Shown piece by piece: positions 1 through 8,274 of a DNA stretch of 64,000 nucleotides (position 1 is its first letter; each line of letters opens with the position of its first letter). A model generated the notes under the pieces. That model was not told where the DNA came from. It made no database searches and worked only from the letters and a program-made list of their open reading frames with translations. This DNA comes from Longitalea luteola (lineage in GTDB: Bacteria; Bacteroidota; Bacteroidia; Chitinophagales; Chitinophagaceae), in contig NZ_JAFIQX010000007.1 of NCBI RefSeq assembly GCF_017356035.1, positions 248,001 through 312,000 on the forward strand, given 5' to 3'. The position numbers were made by a program, and so were the translations under genes.

Positions 1-57
1 GAAATTATATGATGAGTTTGAAGCTATAGGTTCACTGCAATCGAAGTATTCACAAAC

Positions 58-245
58 TTCATAGTTCATAATTCACAGTTCAAAGTTCACAGTTTAAAGT
101 TCAAAGTTCATAGTTATTATGTTGAGTTATTCAGTTATTCAGTTATTCAGTTATAAGTTATTAGGTAATCGGAAGTGAGTTTTGAAGTTGAGCGTTTGCC
201 GTTTCACGTTTCACGTTTGCCGTTTAATGTTTGCCGTTTCACGAT
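58..245. repeat. Degenerate short-word repeat tract upstream of the first gene
   Basis: The first 251 bases hold no gene I can support. They consist of three consecutive blocks of short repeated words: AGTTCAAAGTTCACAGTT-like words (about 60-118), GTTATTCA words (about 122-165) and CGTTTGCCGTTTCACG-like words (about 186-245). Blocks with the first two vocabularies recur at about 3898-4000 and 4970-5050, around the neighbouring genes. Function is unknown. Confidence 0.7.
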
Positions 246-263
246 TAAAACATGCTTTCATAT

Positions 264-1187
264 ATGAAAAGGACTTATTTAATACTGGCACTTTCATTCC
301 TGTGCATGAAAATGCATTCCCAGCAGGTAACGCTCACCCCGGAACAAATAAAAGCCATTACTTCAGAATGGAAAGGCGAACGGTCTGCAGATGGCCGTCC
401 GCATGTGTCCGATAAATTACTCACGCGGCTGAAAGCGATCCGCCTGGAAGAAGCCTGGGGGGTATTGCGCAACAAAGGATATCTGAACCAGTTTGAAGGC
501 GACTGGATGGTATTGCATCCCGATTCAGCCATGACCGGTCGCGTCGTAACTGCGCAGTACTGGCCCATGCGCCCTGATGTTGACAAACTCATCAAAGATA
601 AAGGCAAGGCCGAAGGCCGGATCGGCGCGCCGAATTCGTGGCCCATCGATGTGCTGCAAAAAGGCGACATCTACATTGCCGATAGTTATGGCAAAGTAGT
701 AGATGGCACGCTGATCGGCGATAACCTGGGAAACGCCATTTACGCCAGATCTGCCCGTGGTGTGATCTTCTATGGTGCCGTTCGTGATATTGAAGGCCTC
801 GGAGAAATTAAGGGATTCAATGCCTGGATAAAAGGATACGATCCTTCTTTCATTCAACAGATGATGCTGGGTGGCATTAATGTGCCTATCCGCATCGGCC
901 GCGCCACTGTATTACCCGGTGATGCCGTGCTGGCAAAAAAAGGCGGTGTGGTGTTCATTCCTGCGCATTTACTCGAAGAAGTGGTATTGAATTCGGAATT
1001 CATTGCCTTGCGTGACGCCTTTGGTCATCAACGGTTGCGGGAAGGAAAGTATACGCCCGGACAAATAGACACGCAATGGACAGACGAGATCAAAAAAGAT
1101 TTTTTGAAATGGCTGGATGCCAATCCGGCTAAGTTACCGATGTCTCGCCAGGAGCTCGATCAGTTTATGAAGGACAGAACGTGGTAA
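264..1187 (+). CDS. Secreted RraA-family (HMG/CHA aldolase-like) protein, copy 1
   Basis: This is a RraA/dimethylmenaquinone methyltransferase-fold protein of about 307 residues with an N-terminal signal peptide, so it should act in the periplasm. Family members include class II pyruvate aldolases that cleave 4-hydroxy-4-methyl-2-oxoglutarate and related 2-oxo-4-hydroxy acids. The family signature is present: a GDNLGN segment followed by GAVRD, with the Arg-Asp pair at residues 174-175 counted from this start. It is a clear paralogue of the gene at 4028, sharing WKGER, LEEAWxVLRN, NSWPIDxL and a FGHQRLREGKYTPGQID tail. The ATG at 264 is preferred over the one at 252 because the signal peptide then aligns residue for residue with that paralogue. 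It is about 100 residues longer than cytosolic RraA, with extra N- and C-terminal parts. The enolase-superfamily gene follows after 115 bp. Aldolase activity is inferred. Confidence 0.85.
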   Translation: MKRTYLILALSFLCMKMHSQQVTLTPEQIKAITSEWKGERSADGRPHVSDKLLTRLKAIRLEEAWGVLRNKGYLNQFEGDWMVLHPDSAMTGRVVTAQYWPMRPDVDKLIKDKGKAEGRIGAPNSWPIDVLQKGDIYIADSYGKVVDGTLIGDNLGNAIYARSARGVIFYGAVRDIEGLGEIKGFNAWIKGYDPSFIQQMMLGGINVPIRIGRATVLPGDAVLAKKGGVVFIPAHLLEEVVLNSEFIALRDAFGHQRLREGKYTPGQIDTQWTDEIKKDFLKWLDANPAKLPMSRQELDQFMKDRTW

Positions 1188-1232
1188 TGTGATAATGTGA
1201 TGATGTGATGATGTGATAATGAAATACAGGTA
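1188..1232. repeat. GTGATAAT/GTGATGAT short-word repeat
   Basis: Just after the stop codon the words ATGTGATAATG and ATGTGATGATG repeat back to back several times. The same vocabulary reappears at 56455-56490 between two siderophore genes. No gene or hairpin is visible in it. Confidence 0.6.
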
Positions 1233-1302
1233 GTAGACGATTGCCGATTGTCTATTAACGGCGAACCATATACAGGATATTAAAAATATAAACTAAATAA
1301 CC

Positions 1303-2778
1303 ATGACTCCATCACAACGATTCCTAACAAAATTGGGCTTAAAGGACCCGGTTCCTGAACAGGAAAACAATGTGCACCCCAATACCGATCGCAACAGCCG
1401 CCGGTCTTTTTTGAAAAGGACCACGCTCGGCGGGATTGCACTCGGCACTGCCAGTGCTTTGTGGCCGGTGGAAGACCTGATCGCTCAAACCACGCAAAAG
1501 GTCAGCCGCTATTCCAACCCATCTGATCTGCGGATCACCGATATGCGGTATTGTATCATCCAGAACGTAGGCCGCACGCCCATCATTCGCATCGATACCA
1601 ACCAGGGAATTTATGGATTGGGCGAAGTGCGCGATGGCGCCGATGAGCGGTATGCCCTTATGTTAAAAAGCCGCATCCTTAACCAGAATCCCTGCAATGT
1701 GGAAATGCTTTTCAAAACGGTGCGGCAATTTGGCGGTCATGCCCGGCAGGGTGGGGGTGTAAGCGCGGTTGAAATGGCTTTGTGGGATCTATGCGGCAAG
1801 GCATACAACGTGCCTGTATGGCAACTGCTGGGTGGCCGTTACCGTGATAAAGTGCGGATCTATGCCGACACACCCGAGGCACGCACCTTTGATGAATTCA
1901 AGGCAAAAATAAAACACCGCCTCGAAGACCAGGGAATGACCTGGCTGAAGCTGGATATTTCCATTGGCGAAGTGAAGGATATGGAAGGCGCGCTGGTGAA
2001 CAGCAAATTCTGGGGCAGCAACCTGGCGCAGTGGCGGGGTGGTTATATGGATTATGCGAATATCAAACATCCTTTTACAGCTATCCAGATCACGGAAAAA
2101 GGGCTAGATGGTATGGCCCGCATCGTAAGCGATGTACGTTCTGTTGTTGGTTACGAGATCCCTATTTCAAGCGATCATTATGGGCATTTTGATATGAACA
2201 ACGCTATTCGCTGGGGCAAAAAAGTGGAACCCTTCCGCCTGGCCTGGCTGGAAGATATGGTGCCCTGGGAGTTCACCGATCAATATAAAAAGATGTCCGA
2301 CGTACTGGAAACACCTGTATTGACCGGCGAAGATATTTACCTGTTGAATGGATTCAAACCACTGATCGATGCGGGCGCAGTGGATATCGTACATCCCGAT
2401 CTGGCCACCGCCGGCGGCATCCTGGAAACGAAACGCATCGGCGATTATGCAGAAGAAAAAGGGGTAGCCATGGCAATGCATTTTGCGGGCAGTCCGGTTT
2501 CATTTATGGCCAATGTGCATTGTGCGGCAGCCACGCAGAATTTCCTGGCGCTGGAACATCACTCGCTTGATAATGCCTGGTGGGAAACGCTGGTGAAAAC
2601 ACTGGATGGAAAAAAGCTGTTCGAGAAAGGCTTTGCCAATGTGCCCAATACGCCCGGACTGGGCATTGAACTGGTGGAAGAAGAGATCAAAAAACATTTG
2701 CTGCCGACGAATAAAACGTATTTCGCGCCTACGCCTGAATGGAATGACATACGCTCGCACGACCGGTTATGGAGTTGA
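1303..2778 (+). CDS. Tat-exported enolase-superfamily (mandelate racemase-like) protein, copy 1
   Basis: This 491-residue protein has a twin-arginine signal (NSRRSFLKR, Arg33-Arg34) followed by a hydrophobic stretch, so it is probably exported folded. The rest is a mandelate racemase/muconate-lactonizing enzyme fold of the sugar-acid dehydratase type. Metal ligands D291, E317 and E343 and the later H393 and E418 sit at offsets +26, +52, +102 and +127. That is the spacing I recall for E. coli D-galactonate dehydratase (D183, E209, E235, H285, E310). The second catalytic His, expected two residues after the first Asp, is Tyr293 here (D-H-Y-G-H), although His292 and His295 are adjacent. About 40 extra residues lie before the Asp motif compared with the gene at 5140. 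It sits between the RraA-like gene and the transporter on the same strand. Substrate is unknown and activity may differ from canonical dehydratases. Confidence 0.85.
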   Translation: MTPSQRFLTKLGLKDPVPEQENNVHPNTDRNSRRSFLKRTTLGGIALGTASALWPVEDLIAQTTQKVSRYSNPSDLRITDMRYCIIQNVGRTPIIRIDTNQGIYGLGEVRDGADERYALMLKSRILNQNPCNVEMLFKTVRQFGGHARQGGGVSAVEMALWDLCGKAYNVPVWQLLGGRYRDKVRIYADTPEARTFDEFKAKIKHRLEDQGMTWLKLDISIGEVKDMEGALVNSKFWGSNLAQWRGGYMDYANIKHPFTAIQITEKGLDGMARIVSDVRSVVGYEIPISSDHYGHFDMNNAIRWGKKVEPFRLAWLEDMVPWEFTDQYKKMSDVLETPVLTGEDIYLLNGFKPLIDAGAVDIVHPDLATAGGILETKRIGDYAEEKGVAMAMHFAGSPVSFMANVHCAAATQNFLALEHHSLDNAWWETLVKTLDGKKLFEKGFANVPNTPGLGIELVEEEIKKHLLPTNKTYFAPTPEWNDIRSHDRLWS

Positions 2779-2821
2779 TGAAAAATAATTAAATACTGCT
2801 ACAGTGAAAAGCTTTACTATT

Positions 2822-3901
2822 ATGAAGCGATCGACCATTTTTTACGGGGCATCGGTTATCTTTTTGATCCTGTATGGCATCATGGCAATGCAGGCACAAC
2901 ATGCCTGGGGCGGCTGGTTATTGCTGTTGTTCTTTATAAGCCTTGCCCTTGCCTTCAGGCAGCATGTGCGCTTGAAAGGCCTCTCTTTTACTTTAGTGAT
3001 CATGGCGGTAGTGAGCCTGGCCATGTATCATCCGCAATATTTCAGGTCCATTGGTGATTTCAAGCTCTCTGCCATGATCATCCCATTGTTGCAGATCATT
3101 ATGTTTGGCATGGGTACTGAATTAAGTTTGAAAGATTTTGCCAATGTGATCCGCATGCCCAAAGGCATTATTGTAGGAGTGGTTTGTCATTACGTGATCA
3201 TGCCGCTGGTAGGTTTTGCGCTGGCCAGCCTGTTTAACTTTCCCGCAGAGATCGCTGCCGGTATCATTTTGGTAGGTTGCTGTCCGAGCGGACTGGCCTC
3301 CAACGTCATGTGTTACCTGGCCAAAGCCAACCTGGCCCTGTCGGTGTCCGTTACTACGATCTCTACCATGCTGGCGCCATTTTTAACACCACTGCTGATG
3401 CGATTGCTGGGTGGCAGTTTTGTCGCTATTGACTTCTGGAGTATGGTGTGGGATATCACCAAGATCGTGATCATTCCTGTTATGGCGGGACTTGCTTTTC
3501 ATTACCTCGTTCACGGCAAATTCAAATGGCTCGATAAAGCCATGCCTTTAGTGTCTATGGCGGGCATTGCGTTGATCATCATTGTTATTACAGCTGCAGG
3601 CAGGGACAACCTGTTAAAGGTGGGGGCCCTGCTGCTGGTGGCAACGATCCTTCATAATGTATTGGGCTATTTTTTCGGGTACTGGTCGGCCCGGCTGTTG
3701 CGCTTTCATGAACGGGATTGCCGCACGATCGCATTGGAAGTAGGTATGCAGAATGCCGGCCTCGCATCCGGACTGGCGATGGCGATGGGCAAACTGGCCA
3801 CTGCCGGACTGGCGCCGGCCATTTTCGGACCTGTTATGAATATTACCGGTTCCACACTGGCAAGCTGGTGGCATAATCATCCGCCTGATAAAAGTTCATA
3901 G
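2822..3901 (+). CDS. BASS-family (bile acid:sodium symporter-like) transporter
   Basis: This is an inner-membrane protein of about 359 residues with roughly ten hydrophobic segments. Two features mark the bile acid:Na+ symporter family: GCCPSGLASNVMCYLAKAN in the middle and EVGMQNAGLASGLA near the C-terminus, the paired unwound-helix regions that bind sodium and substrate in this fold. Family members move bile acids, pantothenate, pyruvate and other organic acids with sodium. Lying between two dehydratase/aldolase-like gene pairs, it may import a 2-oxo acid or aldonate, which is inference. ATG 2822 is chosen because MKRSTIF is a normal membrane-protein start; a GTG at 2804 in the same frame would add six residues. 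The preceding stop is at 2778, so this is probably part of the same operon. Confidence 0.88.
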   Translation: MKRSTIFYGASVIFLILYGIMAMQAQHAWGGWLLLLFFISLALAFRQHVRLKGLSFTLVIMAVVSLAMYHPQYFRSIGDFKLSAMIIPLLQIIMFGMGTELSLKDFANVIRMPKGIIVGVVCHYVIMPLVGFALASLFNFPAEIAAGIILVGCCPSGLASNVMCYLAKANLALSVSVTTISTMLAPFLTPLLMRLLGGSFVAIDFWSMVWDITKIVIIPVMAGLAFHYLVHGKFKWLDKAMPLVSMAGIALIIIVITAAGRDNLLKVGALLLVATILHNVLGYFFGYWSARLLRFHERDCRTIALEVGMQNAGLASGLAMAMGKLATAGLAPAIFGPVMNITGSTLASWWHNHPPDKSS

Positions 3902-4005
3902 TTTATAGTTTATGGTTTATGGTTATTCAGTTATTCAGTTATCCTATAGCATCTTAATAACGTATGACCTCTATAACTTATGAACTTACGAACTGAATAA
4001 CTAAT
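3898..4005. repeat. Degenerate AGTTTATAGTT / GTTATTCA repeat tract
   Basis: The 127-bp gap between transporter and second RraA-like gene is built from AGTTTATGGTT and GTTATTCAGTTATTCAG words followed by partly complementary words (AACTTATGAACTTACGAACTGAATAAC). Its two halves could pair weakly with each other. The same words occur at 60-165 and 4970-5050. Confidence 0.6.
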
Positions 4006-4027
4006 AACTGTTTTTAAAAGCTTTAAC

Positions 4028-4966
4028 ATGAAAACGAATTGCTTGTTGCTCGTATTAGCATGCCTGTGTTTCCTAACACAGGCCCAACAGATCACCCGCG
4101 ATCAACTGCTGGCGCTGACGCCCGACTGGAAAGGCGAACGCTTTGCAGATGGAAGGCCTAAAGTGCCCGACAGCCTCCTCGACCGTATGAAGCTGGTCAC
4201 GCTGGAAGAAGCATGGGCCGTGCTTAGAAACGAAAATTTTAAACATCAGTTCGATGGCGACTGGAAAACCATTAATCCCGACAGTGTACTGGTAGGCCGG
4301 GCAGTGACCGCCATCTTCATGCCCGGCCGTCCTGATATCCACCGCGTGATCGATAAATTTGGTGTGCGCGACAAACGGGTGAAATCACAGAACTCCTGGC
4401 CCATCGATCTGCTGGTGAAACGCGATGTTTATGTGGTAGACCAGTTTGATGCGTATGAGGACGGACCCACCATCGGCGATAATCTTGGTAATTCCATTTA
4501 TGCCAAAACCGGCAATGGTATTGTGTACGATGGCGCCATTCGCGATATTAAAGGGTTAAAAGAGATCGGATCATTTACCTCTTTCTTTCGCAGCTATCAT
4601 CCTTCCCATCATCTCAATAATCCCGATGGCGATCTGAATACCACACTTGTTGGCATCAACCAGCCCACGCGTATCGGCAAGGCTACGGTCATGCCTGGTG
4701 ATGTAGTGCTGGGCCGCGATGGCGGTGTGATCTTTATTCCGCCCCATTTAGCCGAGAAAGTAGTGAAAACTTCGGAGATCGTGCGGCTGCGGGATATGTT
4801 CGGACATCAGCGCTTACGCGAAGGCAAATACACACCCGGACAAATCGATTCGCGCTGGAGCGAAGAAATAGAGAAGGATTTTTCCAAATGGCTGAACGAT
4901 CATATCAATGAGCTACCCGTTTCAAAGAGTCAGATCCAGGAGTTCCTGAAAGGCAGGACCTGGTAA
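4028..4966 (+). CDS. Secreted RraA-family (HMG/CHA aldolase-like) protein, copy 2
   Basis: This 312-residue protein has a cleavable signal peptide ending near TQAQQ (about residue 20) and a RraA-fold domain. The family signature is present as GDNLGNSIYAK followed by DGAIRD, with Arg172-Asp173 as the probable substrate and metal-contact pair. It resembles the product of 264-1187 along its whole length. One visible difference is a short insertion (SHHLNNPDGDLNTT) ahead of GINQPTRIG. RraA-type pyruvate aldolases use a divalent metal and split 2-oxo-4-hydroxy acids into pyruvate plus a second product. The signal peptide would put that reaction in the periplasm. The next gene, 173 bp downstream, is again an enolase-superfamily protein. 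Whether the two RraA copies are redundant or differ in substrate cannot be told from sequence. Confidence 0.85.
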   Translation: MKTNCLLLVLACLCFLTQAQQITRDQLLALTPDWKGERFADGRPKVPDSLLDRMKLVTLEEAWAVLRNENFKHQFDGDWKTINPDSVLVGRAVTAIFMPGRPDIHRVIDKFGVRDKRVKSQNSWPIDLLVKRDVYVVDQFDAYEDGPTIGDNLGNSIYAKTGNGIVYDGAIRDIKGLKEIGSFTSFFRSYHPSHHLNNPDGDLNTTLVGINQPTRIGKATVMPGDVVLGRDGGVIFIPPHLAEKVVKTSEIVRLRDMFGHQRLREGKYTPGQIDSRWSEEIEKDFSKWLNDHINELPVSKSQIQEFLKGRTW

Positions 4967-4969
4967 ATA

Positions 4970-5110
4970 CAGTTCAAAGTTCAAAGTTTACAGTTCAAAG
5001 TTTACAGTTATTAAGTTATTCAGTTATTGAGTTATTCAGTTGTTAAGTTATAAAGGTTGTAGTGAGTTGTGAAGTAAGGATCCCACTAGCCACTAGCTAC
5101 TAGCTACTTG
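4970..5110. repeat. Degenerate AGTTCAAAGTT / GTTATTCA / CTAGCTACTAG repeat tract
   Basis: Three word families lie in series: CAGTTCAAAGTTTA (about 4970-5008), GTTATTCAGTTATTGA (about 5009-5052) and CACTAGCTACTAGCTACT (about 5087-5115). The first two match the tracts at 60-165 and 3898-3945. The gene starts 30 bp later. Confidence 0.65.
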
Positions 5111-5139
5111 CTACCAGCTGACATTAAACCAACAAAAAA

Positions 5140-6420
5140 ATGAAAAACGATAATTCAAGAAGATCTTTTTTGACAAAGGCTGCGATCGCCGCCGCCATGA
5201 GCCCGATTGCCTCGCTCGCTTCGTTCGGGCAAACCTACGAACATGCAATTAACCGGACGCCAAAAGCGTCACCGCCGTCGAACCTGAAGATAACCGATGT
5301 GAAATGCGGTTATATCAGGGGCAGCCTGTTCGTAAAGATATATACCAATCAGGATCTCTGGGGATGCGGCGAAGGCGTGGATGCAATACCCGGTACCTAT
5401 CACCTCGTTAAGAATTTTGGTGAGCGCATAAAAGGCAAAAGTCCGCTGAACGTGCATCGCCTGTTTGAAGATATCCGGCGGTCGGGTTTTTTCCAGGGCG
5501 CACAGTCAGGCATGTATGTGGCGGTTTTGTCGGCGATAGAAACGGCTTTGTGGGACCTGGCCGGTAAAGCCCTCCAGCTTCCGGTGTACCAGTTGCTGGG
5601 TGGTAAGTTCCGCGACAAAATACGGGTCTATTGCGATACGGCTTTGTACCAGCAGAATTTACCGAAGCCTGCTGACTTTGCCGAAGCGGCCAGAAAGTCG
5701 AAGCAGATGGGCTTTAATGCCATTAAGTTTGACCTTGACCAGGCGAATGATCCAAATAAATATGACCGGTACAACTGGACAGCCAGTCCGGCCGAACTGC
5801 AGCGAATGTACGATCAGCTGGCAGCGGCCCGGGAAGCCGTAGGACCTAACATCGATATCTGTGCCGATATGCATGGCCGATATGATGCAGTCACGGCGCA
5901 GACCATTGCGAAAAGGGTGGAATCATTGAACCTGATGTGGCTGGAGGAACCGATCCCGGCCGAGAACGTGGAAGCGTACAAGCTGATCACCGAATCTACC
6001 AGTACGCCTATTTGTGCGGGTGAGAACCATTACCTGGCTCATGGGTTCAGGCGATTGCTCGAGATAGGCGCCGTGGATATTGTAATGCCTGACCTGCAAA
6101 AATGTGGTGGACTCGGGGAGGGGCAACGCATCGCCAACCTGGCGAATTTATATTACGTACCCTTCGCGCCGCATATGGTGGCCTCTTTCCTGGGCGCTAT
6201 GGCCTCAGCGCATGTTTGTGCTTCTGTGCCCAACTTTATGATCCTGGAATGGCAGTCCTATTTTCATACCCAGCCGATGTTTAAGGAAATCATTAACTAC
6301 GAGGGTGAATGGGTGAATAACAGTTTCATAACTGTTTCGGAAAAACCAGGTATCGGGGTAGAGATCAATGAAGCAGGTATGAAAAAGTATGCGATACCAG
6401 GTGTGCCGTTCTTTGAGTGA
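5140..6420 (+). CDS. Tat-exported sugar-acid dehydratase of the enolase superfamily, copy 2
   Basis: This 426-residue protein has a twin-arginine leader (NSRRSFLTKA, Arg7-Arg8) and then a complete enolase-superfamily dehydratase. Active-site residues are D243, H245 (DMHG), E269 (WLEEP), E295 (GENHY), H345 (APHM) and E370 (ILEW). All offsets agree with those I recall for E. coli D-galactonate dehydratase, so the mannonate/galactonate/gluconate dehydratase group is a sound subgroup call. Such enzymes remove water from aldonic acids to give 2-keto-3-deoxy acids, using Mg2+ held by D243, E269 and E295. Unlike its paralogue at 1303 it keeps the DxH motif. The exact substrate is unknown. A pectin-degradation locus downstream makes a galactonate- or rhamnonate-like substrate plausible, but this is inference. 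It is the last gene of the cluster. Confidence 0.88.
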   Translation: MKNDNSRRSFLTKAAIAAAMSPIASLASFGQTYEHAINRTPKASPPSNLKITDVKCGYIRGSLFVKIYTNQDLWGCGEGVDAIPGTYHLVKNFGERIKGKSPLNVHRLFEDIRRSGFFQGAQSGMYVAVLSAIETALWDLAGKALQLPVYQLLGGKFRDKIRVYCDTALYQQNLPKPADFAEAARKSKQMGFNAIKFDLDQANDPNKYDRYNWTASPAELQRMYDQLAAAREAVGPNIDICADMHGRYDAVTAQTIAKRVESLNLMWLEEPIPAENVEAYKLITESTSTPICAGENHYLAHGFRRLLEIGAVDIVMPDLQKCGGLGEGQRIANLANLYYVPFAPHMVASFLGAMASAHVCASVPNFMILEWQSYFHTQPMFKEIINYEGEWVNNSFITVSEKPGIGVEINEAGMKKYAIPGVPFFE

Positions 6421-6537
6421 ATGATGACGTCAGGCAACGCTATGAAATATATTAAAAAGGCCTCATGTTAATTTATAGGTTTTATATACCAGCTGATAAT
6501 AGTTACATTTAAGCATAAAAGCATAAAACCTTACAGT

Positions 6538-7428
6538 ATGACCATCACGGTTACGTTACATGGGCCCGTCACGTTGCACTTATTCCTGGTATTATTGTGT
6601 TGCCCGTTCATTGGTACTTCCCAGGTAAGAAAATACAAGCCAGGGGACACCTACAAATACAAACTTACCACCGATGTTTACCGGAATGATAAATATGCGG
6701 GCAAAACCATATCAGTATCCGAACATCGCGTGGTGCAGGAGGGGGACGTGCCGGGCGAAGAAATTAAATGGCTGAGTAAAATGACTATCAACGGTAAAGA
6801 CACGATCCGGCTTGACAGTATTGCACAAACCGTAGCCCCTTACCGCATATCTTTATTGCCTGAAGGAAAAGTGCTATTGCCTAAACTGACTATCCCCCAG
6901 ATGGTAGGAGAAGTAACCGACCTCAATACCTTTTTTGTAGCCATTGCCCCTGCGCTCAATGCTGATAAACTCACTTCAAAAAATCCGGTCATTACAAATG
7001 CCGAATGGCGGCAGGGTAATTTTGCTGATAGTATCTTTATACTATATGGTACCGACTGCATCGAGGTAAAACAACGCCTGGTATCAGCCACCAGACAGTA
7101 CAATCACATTCAAACGCTTTTTTCTCCGCCCGATTCTTTTTGTTTAACCCCATTAATTGATACAGTTGCGCGCAAAACCTATGACTTTCCCAACAATTTT
7201 CAGATGATACAAAAAGGTGAGGGCGATAAGGTAAACGTTTTCTGGGGCGTTGAAACATTTGTCATCAATACGAAGATCGATAATCGCAACGGCGCTATTC
7301 TTCATGCCACCATGGATAATGTATTGAACCTTCGCATGCGCTACAATTCGACTCCTGACTTAAAATCCTATGCGGTTGAGATGCCTGTTACCATCAAACG
7401 GAGTTTGCGGCTTGAGTTATTACGATGA
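6538..7428 (+). CDS. Hypothetical exported protein
   Basis: I do not recognise this 296-residue protein. It starts with a hydrophobic N-terminal stretch (LHLFLVLLCCPFIGTSQ), consistent with a signal peptide cleaved near residue 28, perhaps with a start later than the ATG used here. The mature part is rich in beta-strand-like alternation (YKPGDTYKYKLTTDVY), has no transmembrane helix and no obvious catalytic motif. It carries two cysteines far apart (TDCIEV, FCLTP) that could form a disulfide. It lies 117 bp after the dehydratase and about 200 bp before the sigma-factor gene, and could belong to either group or stand alone. A role in outer-envelope binding is possible but not supported by any specific feature. 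Confidence 0.7.
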   Translation: MTITVTLHGPVTLHLFLVLLCCPFIGTSQVRKYKPGDTYKYKLTTDVYRNDKYAGKTISVSEHRVVQEGDVPGEEIKWLSKMTINGKDTIRLDSIAQTVAPYRISLLPEGKVLLPKLTIPQMVGEVTDLNTFFVAIAPALNADKLTSKNPVITNAEWRQGNFADSIFILYGTDCIEVKQRLVSATRQYNHIQTLFSPPDSFCLTPLIDTVARKTYDFPNNFQMIQKGEGDKVNVFWGVETFVINTKIDNRNGAILHATMDNVLNLRMRYNSTPDLKSYAVEMPVTIKRSLRLELLR

Positions 7429-7634
7429 ATGGACAATTGATCCGCATGCAATGAATAAAGATCTGGTAACAGGGTAACACAAGCCTTTAAGGGCAGGGGG
7501 AATTAAGCTATATATTCCCATTTATTCAATCTCATATTCCATTCATAATAGTACAGGACAGCTCATTTTTCGCGATTGTTTAATTTGGATTTTTTCTATC
7601 CCAGCTGTAGCAGGTTGTTATAAATGAGCGATTT

Positions 7635-8210
7635 TTGTCTTTTGAACTGCCATATGAAGAAAAGGAACTGCTGTCCCTGATTGCCCGGAGTGATGAAAAA
7701 GCGTTCCATACCATTTACCAGCAATATTTTGGTAAGGTATATGCCATGGCGTTGAGCTACCTGCCCAATGCACTGATGGCACAGGATATGGTGCAGGAAG
7801 TGTTTGTGCGCATCTGGCAGAACCGGGCCGAACTACATACTATCCGTCATTTTGAATCCTGGCTGATCGCCATTACCAGGAACCTGCTCATCAATGAACT
7901 TCGAAAGATCTATCCGCCCGGCTGGGAACCGCAGCAAATGACTGCTACCGATCTTCATGAAACATTGAACTACCGCGAACTCGAAAGACTGCTGGCGGCA
8001 GCCGTTGAAAAGCTTAGCACCCGGCAGCAACAGGTATACCGCTTAAGCAGGATCGAAGGCTACTCTCACCGCGAAATTGCATTACAATTAGGCATTTCTG
8101 TAGATGTGAGCCGTGAGCACCTCAGCAAGGCGCTCCGGAACATCAGGTCATTTCTTATTAATAACTACGGCGTTATGGGCGTTTCTGCCTGCGTTCTCTT
8201 CCTGAAATAA
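7635..8210 (+). CDS. ECF RNA polymerase sigma factor, FecI-like
   Basis: This 191-residue extracytoplasmic-function sigma factor has region 2 around FHTIYQQYFGKVYAMAL and QDMVQEVFVRIWQNR (residues about 25-70). Region 4 is around LSTRQQQVYRLSRIEG and SHREIALQLGISVDVSREH (about 125-175), including the helix-turn-helix. It should direct RNA polymerase to the promoter of the SusC/SusD genes downstream. The reading frame is closed by a stop at 7608-7610 and has no ATG before the body of region 2, so TTG at 7635 is the most likely start. The FecR anti-sigma factor follows after 64 bp and an STN-domain SusC after that, the usual trans-envelope arrangement in Bacteroidota. The C-terminal tail (YGVMGVSACVLFLK) is hydrophobic. 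Confidence 0.93.
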   Translation: MSFELPYEEKELLSLIARSDEKAFHTIYQQYFGKVYAMALSYLPNALMAQDMVQEVFVRIWQNRAELHTIRHFESWLIAITRNLLINELRKIYPPGWEPQQMTATDLHETLNYRELERLLAAAVEKLSTRQQQVYRLSRIEGYSHREIALQLGISVDVSREHLSKALRNIRSFLINNYGVMGVSACVLFLK

Positions 8211-8274
8211 TTTTTTTCCTGCACACCCCACATCTTCACAGGAACTGGGTCTACTATTCAATACATACGTTGCC

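Noticed and set aside
182-415. 77-residue frame at the left end
   Set aside because: It is made of short-word repeats and then runs out of frame through the start of the RraA-like gene, which has the better signal peptide and family match.
264-1187. Menaquinone methyltransferase (a common label for this family)
   Set aside because: RraA-fold proteins lack a SAM-binding motif. The secreted form and the neighbouring dehydratase fit an aldolase-like role better.
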